Shown here: positions 16,053-24,381 of the stretch, one piece after another
Layout of the letters: the number at the start of each line of letters is the position of its first letter
Position numbering within the stretch: position 1 is the stretch's first letter
NCBI RefSeq assembly: GCF_013167955.1
Contig: NZ_BLWF01000003.1
Location: 310,001-374,000, forward strand
DNA length: 64,000 nt
DNA from: Thermanaeromonas sp. C210
GTDB lineage: Bacteria > Bacillota > DSM-521 > Neomoorellales > Neomoorellaceae
Direction of reading: 5' to 3'
The notes under the pieces: model-generated
What the model was told of the DNA's origin: nothing
The model's database searches: none
The model's input: the letters and a program-made list of their open reading frames with translations, nothing else
Program-made: the position numbers and the translations under genes

Positions 16053-17375
16053 GTGAAAAAGCCAGTGGTGGCCATTGTAGGGCGGCCCAATGTAGGTAAG
16101 TCTACTTTGTTTAATCGCCTGGTGGGCGGGCGGGTAGCCATTGTGGAAAACGTGCCCGGCGTTACCCGGGACCGCTTATACCGGGACACCGATTGGCGGG
16201 GCTACGAGTTCACCGTGGTGGATACCGGGGGTATCACGGATGATCCTGAGGGCCTGGAGGGCGAAGTGAGGCGGCAGGCGGAGCAGGCCGTGGCCGAGGC
16301 GGCCGTGATCTTGTTCCTGGTCGATGCCCGGCAGGGACTGACGTCGGATGATTTCATCATCGCCGACATCCTGCGCCGCGCAGAAAGGCCTGTTATTTTG
16401 GTGGCCAACAAGGTAGAGGATTTCCGGGACCCGTACCTTTTGCAGGAATTTTACCGGCTGGGCCTGGGCGATCCCTTTCCCATTTCGGCGGCCCACGGTT
16501 TCAATGTGGGAGACCTTCTGGATAAAGTGGTGGAGCTGTTACCTCCGGAGGCCGGGGAAGAGGAGCGACAAGGTACAAGGGTGGCAATAGTGGGGCGGCC
16601 CAATGTAGGGAAGTCTTCCCTGGTTAACCGGCTTTTGGGGCAGGAACGGGTGATTGTCAGCGCTACTCCCGGCACCACTAGGGATGCCGTCGATACTTAT
16701 TTTGAGGTGGCGGGAAAAGAGTATGTATTAATAGATACGGCAGGTATACGGAGGCGTAGCCGGATAGCAGAGTCTACCGAGCTTTACAGTGTGCAGCGGG
16801 CCTTCCGGGCCATCGACCGGGCGGACGTGGTTTTGCTGGTGCTGGATGCTACAGAGGGAGCAACGGCCCAGGACAAAAGAATCGGCGGCTACGGTCATGG
16901 GAGGGGTAAAGCGGCTATAATAGTAGTAAACAAGTGGGACCTGGTAGCCAAGGACAGTATGACCTTGGAAGCCTACCGACGGGCTCTGCGGCAAGAATTA
17001 TCCTTTATGGATTATGCTCCTGTACTGTTCGTCTCTGCCCTGACCGGCCAGCGGGTCAGGGAGCTCCTGCCGGCCGTGGATGAGGCCGTGGAGCAGGCCA
17101 GGCGCCGGATAAGCACCGGAGTTCTCAATGCAGTTGTCCGGGAAAGCGTCCTGCTTACGCCCCCGCCTACCGTTAAGGGCCGGCCAGTCAAAATTTATTA
17201 CGCCACGCAGGTAGACGTGCAGCCGCCCACCTTCGTCTTTTTTGCCAGCGATCCGGAAGCCATCCATTTTTCTTACCGCCGCTATTTGGAGAATCAGCTG
17301 CGCCGGACCTTCGGCTTTCAAGGGACCCCCCTTAAACTAATCTTCCGCGCCCGCAAAGGAGGAAGGGAGGCATGA
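16053..17375 (+). CDS. der: Ribosome assembly GTPase Der (EngA)
   Basis: 440 residues from GTG 16053, the family's usual length; an open frame extends to 15957 but overlaps the upstream gene and lacks family character. Two tandem GTPase domains: G1 motifs GRPNVGKST and GRPNVGKSS, G3 DTGG and DTAG, G4 NKVE and NKWD. The C-terminal KH-like domain includes RGRPVKIYYATQ-type residues. Needed for 50S subunit maturation. plsY starts inside its stop codon. Confidence 0.96.
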   Translation: MKKPVVAIVGRPNVGKSTLFNRLVGGRVAIVENVPGVTRDRLYRDTDWRGYEFTVVDTGGITDDPEGLEGEVRRQAEQAVAEAAVILFLVDARQGLTSDDFIIADILRRAERPVILVANKVEDFRDPYLLQEFYRLGLGDPFPISAAHGFNVGDLLDKVVELLPPEAGEEERQGTRVAIVGRPNVGKSSLVNRLLGQERVIVSATPGTTRDAVDTYFEVAGKEYVLIDTAGIRRRSRIAESTELYSVQRAFRAIDRADVVLLVLDATEGATAQDKRIGGYGHGRGKAAIIVVNKWDLVAKDSMTLEAYRRALRQELSFMDYAPVLFVSALTGQRVRELLPAVDEAVEQARRRISTGVLNAVVRESVLLTPPPTVKGRPVKIYYATQVDVQPPTFVFFASDPEAIHFSYRRYLENQLRRTFGFQGTPLKLIFRARKGGREA

Positions 17376-17959
17376 AGTGGTTACTCGTTTTGCTGGTGTC
17401 TTACTTGCTGGGTTCCGTACCAACGGCCTATGTGGTGGCCAGATACCTTAAGGGCTTTGACATACGCCGCCGGGGGAGCGGGAATATAGGCGCCACCAAT
17501 GCCTTTCGCACCATGGGTACCGGACCGGGCCTGGCGGTGTTGGCCGTAGACGTGTTGAAGGGCACTATTCCGGTTCTCTTAGGCCGAGCGGTGGGCGGAG
17601 ACTGGTTGGCCGTGTTGGCGGGGCTGGCGGCCATGGCCGGCCATAACTGGTCTGTTTTTCTGTCCTTCCATGGTGGCCGCGGCGTGGCCACGGCCGCTGG
17701 GGTATTTCTGGGCCTGGCTCCTGCGGCCCTCTTTTGGGCTTTCCTCCTTTGGTTATTGGTGCTCCTCGCCACCCGCTATGTATCTTTGAGTTCTGTGGTG
17801 GCTGCCGCCTCGGCGCCGGTGCTCTTGTTGCTCCTTCACGGCCCCCTGCCTTACTTTCTCTTCACCCTCGTGGCCGCGGCCATTATTATTTATCGGCATA
17901 AGCCCAACATCAAGCGCTTGCTGGCGGGCAGGGAACCCAAAATAGGGGAGCGGAGTTAA
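17372..17959 (+). CDS. plsY: Glycerol-3-phosphate acyltransferase PlsY
   Basis: 195 residues, five or more membrane helices. Acylates glycerol 3-phosphate from acyl-phosphate. The three PlsY motifs are visible: GSGNIGATNAFRTMG near residue 35, GHNWSVFLSFHGGRGVATAAG near 90, and RHKPNIKRLLAGRE near the end. ATG overlaps the der stop; GGAGGGAGG precedes. gpsA, which makes its substrate, follows after one base. Confidence 0.95.
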   Translation: MKWLLVLLVSYLLGSVPTAYVVARYLKGFDIRRRGSGNIGATNAFRTMGTGPGLAVLAVDVLKGTIPVLLGRAVGGDWLAVLAGLAAMAGHNWSVFLSFHGGRGVATAAGVFLGLAPAALFWAFLLWLLVLLATRYVSLSSVVAAASAPVLLLLLHGPLPYFLFTLVAAAIIIYRHKPNIKRLLAGREPKIGERS

Positions 17960-17960
17960 A

Positions 17961-18980
17961 ATGGGTCTTAAATTAACGGTGCTGGGAGCCGGTAGTTGGG
18001 GAACTGCTCTCGCTGCGTTGCTGGCCCGGAAGGGTTACCACGTGGTCCTTTGGGCCCGCAGATCCGAGGTAGCCCACGCCATCCGGGAGAAGAAAGAAAA
18101 TACTAATTACCTACCCGGCGTTATCCTGCCGGACTCTTTGGTGGTAGAAACCGATTTGGCCCGGGCTCTGCATGAGGCGGGTGTAGTGGTCTTCAGCGTA
18201 CCCTCCCAGGCCGTACGGGAAACGGCACGCCTGGTGAAACCCTATCTCCAACCCGAAACTGTGGTAGTGAATACCGCTAAGGGGCTGGAACTAGATAGCG
18301 GGCTCCGGCTTTCCCAGGTACTGAAGGAAGAAGGTCTGCATACATTGGCGGTGTTGTCCGGCCCCAGCCATGCAGAAGAAGTCGGCCGGGGCCTGCCTGC
18401 CACCGTAGTGGTGGCTTCTGAACGCCGGAAAATTGCGGAATACGTCCAGAATATTTTTATGGGCCCTTCCTTTCGCGTGTACACCAATCCGGACCTGGTA
18501 GGGGTCGAACTGGGCGGAGCCTTGAAAAATATCATCGCCCTGGCCACGGGCATGTCCGATGGACTGGGGTTGGGAGATAATGCCAGAGCCGCCCTCATGA
18601 CCCGGGGCTTGGCCGAAATAGCCAGGCTGGGGGTGGCCATGGGGGCCAGCCCCCTGACCTTTGCAGGGCTGGCCGGAGTGGGCGACCTCATTGTAACGTG
18701 TTCCAGTATGTACAGCCGGAACCGCCAGGCCGGCATTGGCCTGGGGCGGGGGCTGCCCCTGGATGAGGTTTTGGCCCAGGTGGGTATGGTGGTAGAGGGA
18801 GTGCGGACCACGGCAGCCGCCAGGCGGCTGGCCCGCCAGTTGGGGGTGCCGATGCCCGTCACCGAGGAGGTGTACCAGGTCCTTTACCATCGGAAGCCGG
18901 CCCGTGAATGTGTGGGAGCCCTTATGGAGCGGAAGCCCACCATGGAGACCAACTTTTTGGGCGCAGGATGGAGTGATTAA
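17961..18980 (+). CDS. gpsA: Glycerol-3-phosphate dehydrogenase (NAD(P)+)
   Basis: 339 residues. Reduces dihydroxyacetone phosphate to glycerol 3-phosphate for phospholipids. Rossmann motif VLGAGSWGTALAALLARKG at the N-terminus, NTAKGLE near 97, LSGPSHAEEV near 130, and the catalytic lysine region GVELGGALKNIIALATG near 185. Forms a plsY-gpsA lipid pair downstream of der. Confidence 0.95.
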   Translation: MGLKLTVLGAGSWGTALAALLARKGYHVVLWARRSEVAHAIREKKENTNYLPGVILPDSLVVETDLARALHEAGVVVFSVPSQAVRETARLVKPYLQPETVVVNTAKGLELDSGLRLSQVLKEEGLHTLAVLSGPSHAEEVGRGLPATVVVASERRKIAEYVQNIFMGPSFRVYTNPDLVGVELGGALKNIIALATGMSDGLGLGDNARAALMTRGLAEIARLGVAMGASPLTFAGLAGVGDLIVTCSSMYSRNRQAGIGLGRGLPLDEVLAQVGMVVEGVRTTAAARRLARQLGVPMPVTEEVYQVLYHRKPARECVGALMERKPTMETNFLGAGWSD

Positions 18981-19022
18981 GAACCACCCCACAGGTAATA
19001 ATCCTCAAGCTTGGGCATATAT

Positions 19023-19039
19023 ATGTATTGTTAATACAT
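19023..19039 (+). promoter_or_regulatory. AT-rich dyad upstream of spoIVA
   Basis: ATGTATT-GTT-AATACAT, a perfect seven-base dyad inside the only AT-rich stretch of the gpsA-spoIVA gap. spoIVA is sigma-E-transcribed in other spore formers, so a promoter is expected here; GCATATAT followed by AATACATGCC resembles the sigma-E pattern loosely. Operator or promoter part, not settled. Confidence 0.35.
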
Positions 19040-19083
19040 GCCAGGAGGGGCGGTAGAAATTCCAGGCTTGGGGAGGGAGAAGG

Positions 19084-20562
19084 GTGGAGAACAGGGATAT
19101 CTTTCGCGATATAGCTGAACGCACCGGCGGCGAGATTTATCTAGGGGTCGTGGGACCGGTGCGTACGGGCAAATCGACTTTTATAACAAAGTTTATGGAC
19201 AAAATGGTTTTGCCCCACATTAAAAATCCCAACGAACGAGACCGGGCCAAGGACGAACTGCCACAGAGCGGCGCCGGGCGCATGATCATGACCACCGAAC
19301 CCAAATTCATCCCCCAGGAAGCAGTGGAAATTACCGTACGTGAAGGGCTCAAAATGCGGGTGCGGCTGGTGGACTGTGTCGGCTATACGGTGGAAGGAGC
19401 CCAGGGATACGAAGGAGCCCAGGGGCCGCGCATGGTGCGTACACCCTGGTTCGAGCATGAGATACCCTTTCAGGAAGCGGCTGAAATCGGGACGCGCAAG
19501 GTCATTGCCGATCACGCCACCATAGGTATTGTGGTAACTACCGACGGCAGCATTACCCAGATACCGCGGGAGAACTATGTAGATGCAGAAGAGCGGGTGG
19601 TGTGGGAGCTCAAGGAGATGGGTAAGCCCTTTGTGGTCCTGCTCAATTCCGTCCATCCTTTAGATGAAGAGACTATCAGCCTGGCCGGCCAGCTTGAAGC
19701 AGAGTATAACGTCCCCGTTTTGCCGGTGGATTGCCTCCACCTGGAGGAAGAAGACCTGTTGAATATCCTGGAAGAAGCCCTGTACGAGTTTCCGGTGGCC
19801 GAAGTCAACGTCAATGTGCCCCCCTGGATCGAGGAATTGGACGGCAGCCACTGGCTGCGCCAGCAGTTGGAAGAGGCGGTCCGCGATGCCGTCGGCAAAG
19901 TAAAGCGCCTGCGGGATATAGAAGATGCCGTACAACAGCTTATGGGCTTCAGCCACGCTTCCCGTGTAACCCTGCGGGATATGGATTTGGGAACCGGTAC
20001 GGCTCATATAGACATGTCTATAAGGGAGGGACTCTTCCACCAGGTCATCAAGGAGGTTACGGGTCTGGATATCAATAACGACAGAGAGCTTTTGCGGTGG
20101 CTGCGGGACCTGGCCGGTATTAAACGGGAGTGGGACAAATTCGCCTACGGCATCCAGGAAGTCCGCAACACGGGGTACGGCATGGTTACCCCGACGGAGG
20201 ATGAAATGGAGCTGGCGGAACCCGAACTCATCAAGCAAGGGGGGCGTTTTGGGGTCAAGCTGAAGGCCACGGCCCCTTCGTACCATTTTATCCGCGCCAA
20301 CATTACCACGGAGGTCACCCCGCTCATCGGTACGGAGAAACAGTGCGAGGACCTAGTAAAGTACATCATGGAGGAATTTGAAGAAAATCCTCAGAGCCTG
20401 TGGCAGACCAACATTTTCGGTAAGTCCTTGAGCGAACTAGTGAGGGAGGGCATCCAGAGCAAACTTTATCGCATGCCGGAAAACGCCCAGCTGAAACTTC
20501 AGGAAACGGTAGAGCGGATCGTCAACGAGGGTGGCGGCGGCCTGATCTGTATCATCATCTAG
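19084..20562 (+). CDS. spoIVA: Stage IV sporulation protein A (spore coat ATPase)
   Basis: 492 residues, the family's exact size. Polymerises by ATP hydrolysis into the basement layer on which the spore coat is built. Walker A GVVGPVRTGKSTFITKF near residue 21, Walker B-type RLVDCVGY near 96, TTDGSITQIPRENYVDAEER, and the conserved end IVNEGGGGLICIII. GTG start with GGGAGGGAGAAGG upstream. Stands alone after a 103-base gap and ends in a terminator. Confidence 0.97.
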   Translation: MENRDIFRDIAERTGGEIYLGVVGPVRTGKSTFITKFMDKMVLPHIKNPNERDRAKDELPQSGAGRMIMTTEPKFIPQEAVEITVREGLKMRVRLVDCVGYTVEGAQGYEGAQGPRMVRTPWFEHEIPFQEAAEIGTRKVIADHATIGIVVTTDGSITQIPRENYVDAEERVVWELKEMGKPFVVLLNSVHPLDEETISLAGQLEAEYNVPVLPVDCLHLEEEDLLNILEEALYEFPVAEVNVNVPPWIEELDGSHWLRQQLEEAVRDAVGKVKRLRDIEDAVQQLMGFSHASRVTLRDMDLGTGTAHIDMSIREGLFHQVIKEVTGLDINNDRELLRWLRDLAGIKREWDKFAYGIQEVRNTGYGMVTPTEDEMELAEPELIKQGGRFGVKLKATAPSYHFIRANITTEVTPLIGTEKQCEDLVKYIMEEFEENPQSLWQTNIFGKSLSELVREGIQSKLYRMPENAQLKLQETVERIVNEGGGGLICIII

Positions 20563-20599
20563 ATCTGGCCACCCGCAACATTATAGAGTCAAATCCAGG

Positions 20600-20626
20600 A
20601 AACCGGTTTTTATGGCCGGTTTTCTT
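20600..20626 (+). terminator. Intrinsic terminator after spoIVA
   Basis: AAACCGG (20600-20606) and CCGGTTT (20616-20622) form a stem with a nine-base loop, followed by TCTTTT. Separates spoIVA from the accessory island. Confidence 0.75.
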
Positions 20627-20668
20627 TTGTGTAGGGACACCTTTGGCCCAGCCTTTTACCCCTCCGGG

Positions 20669-20692
20669 GCCGGTGGAAAACTTCCCACCGGC
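20669..20692. promoter_or_regulatory. 24-base inverted repeat, candidate activator site
   Basis: GCCGGTGG (20669-20676) is the perfect inverse of CCACCGGC (20685-20692). It lies about 190-215 bases before the predicted sigma-54 transcript start, a distance typical of enhancer sites for sigma-54 activators. No second copy was found near module C, so the role is a guess. Confidence 0.3.
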
Positions 20693-20854
20693 AAGGCGGC
20701 CCGGAAGACTTCTCCAGGGCCTTACCTTTTTGAAACAGGATTCTCTAATTTGGAAAATCCCTCAGATCAGGCAAAAATGAAGAGCCCTTAGGAAGGGCCG
20801 GGTACCGGCGCGATTTCCGGCCGGGCCGGATCCGCGTATTTCGTCCCGGAAGTT

Positions 20855-20871
20855 TTGGCACGAATCTTGCT
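20855..20871 (+). promoter_or_regulatory. Sigma-54 (-24/-12) promoter of module A
   Basis: TTGGCACGAATCTTGCT: the GG of the -24 element and the GC of the -12 element are twelve bases apart, matching TGGCAC-N5-TTGC exactly. Transcription would start near 20883 and run through a 220-base leader into the zinc-ribbon gene and the molybdopterin oxidoreductase. An activator of the right class is encoded at 41036. Confidence 0.85.
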
Positions 20872-21101
20872 AAAGTGTTCACATGAAGCTGACGACGGGT
20901 GCCGGATGGACAGGGGCCTAAGGTCAAAGAGTAATCTTCGGGGTAACCTGCGGTCCTTTGGCGGCGAAGGGATCAGGGATCGGGGTAAAGGAGAGACCGG
21001 GTTAGAACGGTCAGGGTACAATAACAGCGGTGGAACCCCACCGGCTACCCCACGTAACCCATGGGTGACGCCTTATTTTACCGCCGAGGAGGTAAAAGCT
21101 G
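20872..21101 (+). other. Leader of module A, no gene seen
   Basis: About 230 bases between the sigma-54 promoter and the zinc-ribbon gene. It holds a perfect hairpin CGGTGG-AACC-CCACCG close to 21030-21045 and several GC-rich dyads. I looked for a molybdenum-cofactor riboswitch and saw no match to its conserved segments. Confidence 0.4.
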
Positions 21102-21242
21102 ATGTGCTTCCGACCTACTGCCATATCCAGAAAGATACAGTGTCCTAATTGTGGAAAACAGATAACCATTTTTCAAGGAGTTAAACAGCCTAAATGTCCC
21201 CACTGTAAGGCCGACCTGGGCGAAGCGGGCAAAAAACAGTGA
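21102..21242 (+). CDS. Small zinc-ribbon protein, 46 residues
   Basis: ATG at 21102 follows a textbook GAGGAGG (21086-21092) at nine bases. The product begins MCFRPTAISRKIQCPNCGKQ and ends with PKCPHCKADLGEAGKKQ: two CPxC knuckles (CPNC, CPHC) 16 residues apart, a zinc ribbon. No signal or membrane segment. It is the first gene after the sigma-54 promoter and precedes the molybdopterin oxidoreductase by about 220 bases. I recall similar short MCFRP-type zinc ribbons beside anaerobic oxidoreductases in related genomes but cannot verify this. Function unknown; an assembly or RNA-binding role is speculative. Confidence 0.75.
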   Translation: MCFRPTAISRKIQCPNCGKQITIFQGVKQPKCPHCKADLGEAGKKQ

Positions 21243-21461
21243 GAGGGGGAGGGGAAGGCCCTTCAGGAAGGGAACACTGGCCCTCTAGCTCCCAGGGGCC
21301 CTTTGCCCGGAGGCCGGGGCATAGGGAGTGTGGCATGGGGACGCCCAATAACCGGGGAGCAGATCTTTCCTCGGCCCCGCTGCGGAAGGCTTATCCGGTG
21401 TTATTGTTGGACAGTAAGGAGGCCGGCGGAAGAAATTTTGCAGAAAGAGGGGGAAGTTAAC

Positions 21462-23702
21462 ATGAGTACCTGCAAGAAGGACTGGACTTGGGAAGAGGAT
21501 GGCTGCACCGTCGTGAGGACCTGCGCATGGTCGCCTCCCGGTTGTCACCCCGTGGGCTGCGGGCTCCGTCTGTATGTAAAGGACAACCGGCTGGTTAAAG
21601 TGGAGGGGGACCCGGAGCATCCCATAAGCCAGGGCAGACTTTGCATCAGGTGCCTCTCCCTTCCTGAATACGTGCACCATCCCCAGAGGATTATCTACCC
21701 CATGAAAAGAGTAGGTGAGCGGGGAGAAAATAAGTGGAAACGTATTTCCTGGGATGAAGCTTGGGACATCATAGTCGATAAAGTTAACGAGATAAAGGAA
21801 AAGTACGGACCGGAGTCCATAGTGGTATACGGCGGGACGGGGAGGCAGGCCTGCCTGTACTACTATCCCCTGGGCTTTGCCGTCCTGGGCACCCCCAACG
21901 TGTGCTATTCTCTGAGCGGTTGGTCCTGCTACGGACCGCGGTGCGCCATCACCCAGTACGTCCTGGGAACCGGTTATCCGGAGATCGACTTCGCGGGGTA
22001 CTATCCCGACCGCTATGACCACCCAGGCTGGAAACTTCCGGAGTGCATAATCATTTGGGGCAAGGATCCCATTAAATCCAACCCCGATGGCCTGTACGGC
22101 CATGCCATCGTGGACATGATGAAGCGGGGCACCAAGATTATCGTGGTGGACCCCAGGCTGACCTGGCTGGCCTCCCGGGCCGAATACTGGCTCCAGCTCA
22201 GACCCGGTACGGACGCTGCCCTTGCCCTGGGTATGCTCCATGTAATAATCAACGAAGGGCTCTACGACGGGGACTTTGTGGAGAAATGGTGCTCAGGATT
22301 TGAAGATCTCAAGCAGCGGGTCCAGGACTACCCGCCCGAGAAGGTGGCGGAAATAACCTGGGTACCGAAGGAGAAAATTGTCGAGGCCGCGAGATTTTTC
22401 GCCCGGAGCAAGCCGGCCAGTATTACCTGGGGCCTGGCGGTGGACGAGAATCCCAACGGCGTCCAGATCGGTCACGCCATCCTGGCCCTGGCGGCCATAA
22501 CCGGCAATATCGACGTGCCGGGCGGGATTACCGTGGGACCGCCGGCTGTACTGCTGGGCAAATGGCGTATAGAAACCAGGATGGAGCTCTCGGACGAGCT
22601 GTGGAACAAGAGGTTGGGGGCGGAGGAATACCCGGCCCTGGCCAATGCCTTGGCCACGACCCATCCCGATATAACCCTCGATGCCCTGGAGACCGGCAAA
22701 CCGTATCCCCTGAAAATGGCCTGGTTCAACAGCACTAACCTCATATCACCTACCAACACCGCTGCGCCGGACAGGTGGTACCGGGCCCTCAAGAATATGG
22801 AGTTCGCCGTAGCCACTGATACCTTTATGACCCCTACGGCCATGGCCTTCGCCGACATATTCCTGCCCCTCTCTACCTTTGCCGAGCACGACGGTATAGT
22901 AGTTACCCACTTCGGACGCAATGCCATATTCGTGGGGGCCATAAACAAGGCCCTGCAGGTCGGAGAATGTAAATCGGATATCGAGATCTGCCTTGAGCTC
23001 GGCAAACGCCTTAATCCGAAGGCGTGGCCCTGGAACGATGTTAAGGAATTCTTTACTGATCAGCTCAAACCCGAGCTGGGCATAACCTTCGACGAGCTGA
23101 AGGAGCGGGTAGTCGTTCACCCGCCCTACGAATACCGGAAGTACGAAACAGGAAAGCTCCGGCCCGATAACGAACCCGGCTTTTTAACTCCCTCGGGTAA
23201 GATCGAACTGTATTCGGTCCTGTTTGAAGCGTGGGGCGACGATCCCTTACCCTACTATGAAGAGCCGCCCTACAGCCCCTACAGCACTCCCGAACTGGCG
23301 CGCGAATATCCCTTCATACTCACCACCGGCGCCAGGCTGTGGGGCATGTTCCACTCGGAGCACCGGCAGATCCGGACCATACGCGAAATACACCCCGATC
23401 CCATTGTGGAGATCCACCCGGAAACCGCAGCCGAACTGGGCATCAAGGACGGGGATTGGGTTTACATTGAGAACATGTACGGCAGGTGCAAACAAAAGGC
23501 TAAACTGACGGTGGGAATTCACCCCAAGGTGATCCATGCCCAGCACGGCTGGTGGTTCCCGGAGAAGGCCGCCGACGAACCCGGCCTATTCGGTGTGTGG
23601 GAGGCCAACGTTAACCTGCTGGTGCCGCACAAGCACATCGGCAGGCTGGGCTTCGGTGCTCCCTTTAAGTGTATCATATGTAAAGTGTACAAAGCCGAGT
23701 AG
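21462..23702 (+). CDS. Molybdopterin oxidoreductase, module A catalytic subunit
   Basis: 746 residues from ATG 21462 (GAAAGAGGGGGAAGTT upstream); the open frame extends further left without family character. DMSO-reductase superfamily: N-terminal [4Fe-4S] domain with unusual spacing CAWSPPGCHPVGC (Cx6Cx4C) and a fourth Cys in GRLCIRC, then YPMKRVGERGENKW, the SGWSCYGPR segment at the Mo-ligand position, VVDPRLTWLASRAEYWLQLR and a C-terminal molydopterin-binding domain (TTGARLWGMFHSEHRQIR; HPETAAELGIKDGDWVYI). No Tat signal, so cytoplasmic. Partner Fe-S protein follows. Substrate unknown; related to polysulfide/thiosulfate reductases, acetylene hydratase and catechol dehydroxylases only at superfamily level. 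Confidence 0.85.
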   Translation: MSTCKKDWTWEEDGCTVVRTCAWSPPGCHPVGCGLRLYVKDNRLVKVEGDPEHPISQGRLCIRCLSLPEYVHHPQRIIYPMKRVGERGENKWKRISWDEAWDIIVDKVNEIKEKYGPESIVVYGGTGRQACLYYYPLGFAVLGTPNVCYSLSGWSCYGPRCAITQYVLGTGYPEIDFAGYYPDRYDHPGWKLPECIIIWGKDPIKSNPDGLYGHAIVDMMKRGTKIIVVDPRLTWLASRAEYWLQLRPGTDAALALGMLHVIINEGLYDGDFVEKWCSGFEDLKQRVQDYPPEKVAEITWVPKEKIVEAARFFARSKPASITWGLAVDENPNGVQIGHAILALAAITGNIDVPGGITVGPPAVLLGKWRIETRMELSDELWNKRLGAEEYPALANALATTHPDITLDALETGKPYPLKMAWFNSTNLISPTNTAAPDRWYRALKNMEFAVATDTFMTPTAMAFADIFLPLSTFAEHDGIVVTHFGRNAIFVGAINKALQVGECKSDIEICLELGKRLNPKAWPWNDVKEFFTDQLKPELGITFDELKERVVVHPPYEYRKYETGKLRPDNEPGFLTPSGKIELYSVLFEAWGDDPLPYYEEPPYSPYSTPELAREYPFILTTGARLWGMFHSEHRQIRTIREIHPDPIVEIHPETAAELGIKDGDWVYIENMYGRCKQKAKLTVGIHPKVIHAQHGWWFPEKAADEPGLFGVWEANVNLLVPHKHIGRLGFGAPFKCIICKVYKAE

Positions 23703-23832
23703 GGCGGGACACGGCTGGCCTAGCACGGTCCCGGCCCCGAAGAGGTCTTCTGGCGAGGGGAGGGCCGGGGGATGGGGAGAGGATGTACTGGGCGAGAAGG
23801 GTCCTTAAGAACAGAGATGGGAGGGGATGGAG

Positions 23833-24168
23833 ATGTTGCGCAACGGTCTATTGATCGATTACGAGTACTGTACCGGCTGCCATAGCTGTGAAGTGGCCTG
23901 CAAAAAGGAGAGAAATCTTCCCGTCGGAAAATGGGGGATCAAGCTTTCCGAAGTGGGCCCCATGCAGATATCTCCCGATAGGTGGGAATTGGACTATGTA
24001 CCCATTCCCACCGAATTCTGCGATCTTTGCGAGGAGCGAGTAGCCCAAGGGAAGCAGCCGGCCTGTGTCCATCACTGCCTGGGCAAGGCCATGGAGTACG
24101 GGCCGGTGGAAGAGCTGGCGGCCAAAATGGCGGCCAAGGGCAAGAAAATGGTGCTGTTCGTCCCTTAG
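23833..24168 (+). CDS. Short ferredoxin-type electron-transfer subunit of module A
   Basis: 111 residues from ATG 23833 (ATG 23827 sits right against the GGGAGGGG site). Two cysteine groups: CTGCHSCEVAC near residue 13 and CDLCEERVAQGKQPACVHHC near 62. This matches the first and last cluster groups of DmsB/PhsB-type subunits with the middle two clusters missing, so at most two [4Fe-4S] clusters. Likely passes electrons to or from the upstream molybdopterin protein, 130 bases away. No membrane anchor gene follows in this module. Confidence 0.82.
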   Translation: MLRNGLLIDYEYCTGCHSCEVACKKERNLPVGKWGIKLSEVGPMQISPDRWELDYVPIPTEFCDLCEERVAQGKQPACVHHCLGKAMEYGPVEELAAKMAAKGKKMVLFVP

Positions 24169-24381
24169 AGCAACCGCCTTAGGGTTGACAGGAGTAAAGG
24201 GAGTGCTTGGATTGGCTGCGGGTAATGCACCGGGGGTTAATGCTCGTGCTCCGGGGCTGGTCCCAAGGGGTGCGTGCACCACCCCCTAAGGATTAAAGAG
24301 AAGGGGGAGAGGGAAAACACGGCGGGACGCCTGCCGTAAACCAAGTCAAGTTACGCAGGATGGTAATCTAGGGGGGATACC
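24169..24381 (+). other. Gap before module B with hairpins
   Basis: Holds a TTGACA (24185-24190) without a convincing -10, a perfect hairpin GGTGC-GT-GCACC near 24270-24282 inside a longer GGGGG/CCCCC pairing, and CGGC/GCCG near 24325. Sigma-54 spacing was tested on TTGGCTGCGGGTAATGCA and fails by one base. How module B is transcribed is unclear. Confidence 0.35.

Noticed and set aside
20872-21101. Molybdenum-cofactor riboswitch in the module A leader
   Set aside because: Position is attractive, but I could not find the conserved Moco-RNA segments, only generic GC hairpins.
24205-24235. Third sigma-54 promoter before module B
   Set aside because: TTGGCTGCGGGTAATGCA has GG and GC thirteen bases apart instead of twelve and a poor -12 element.
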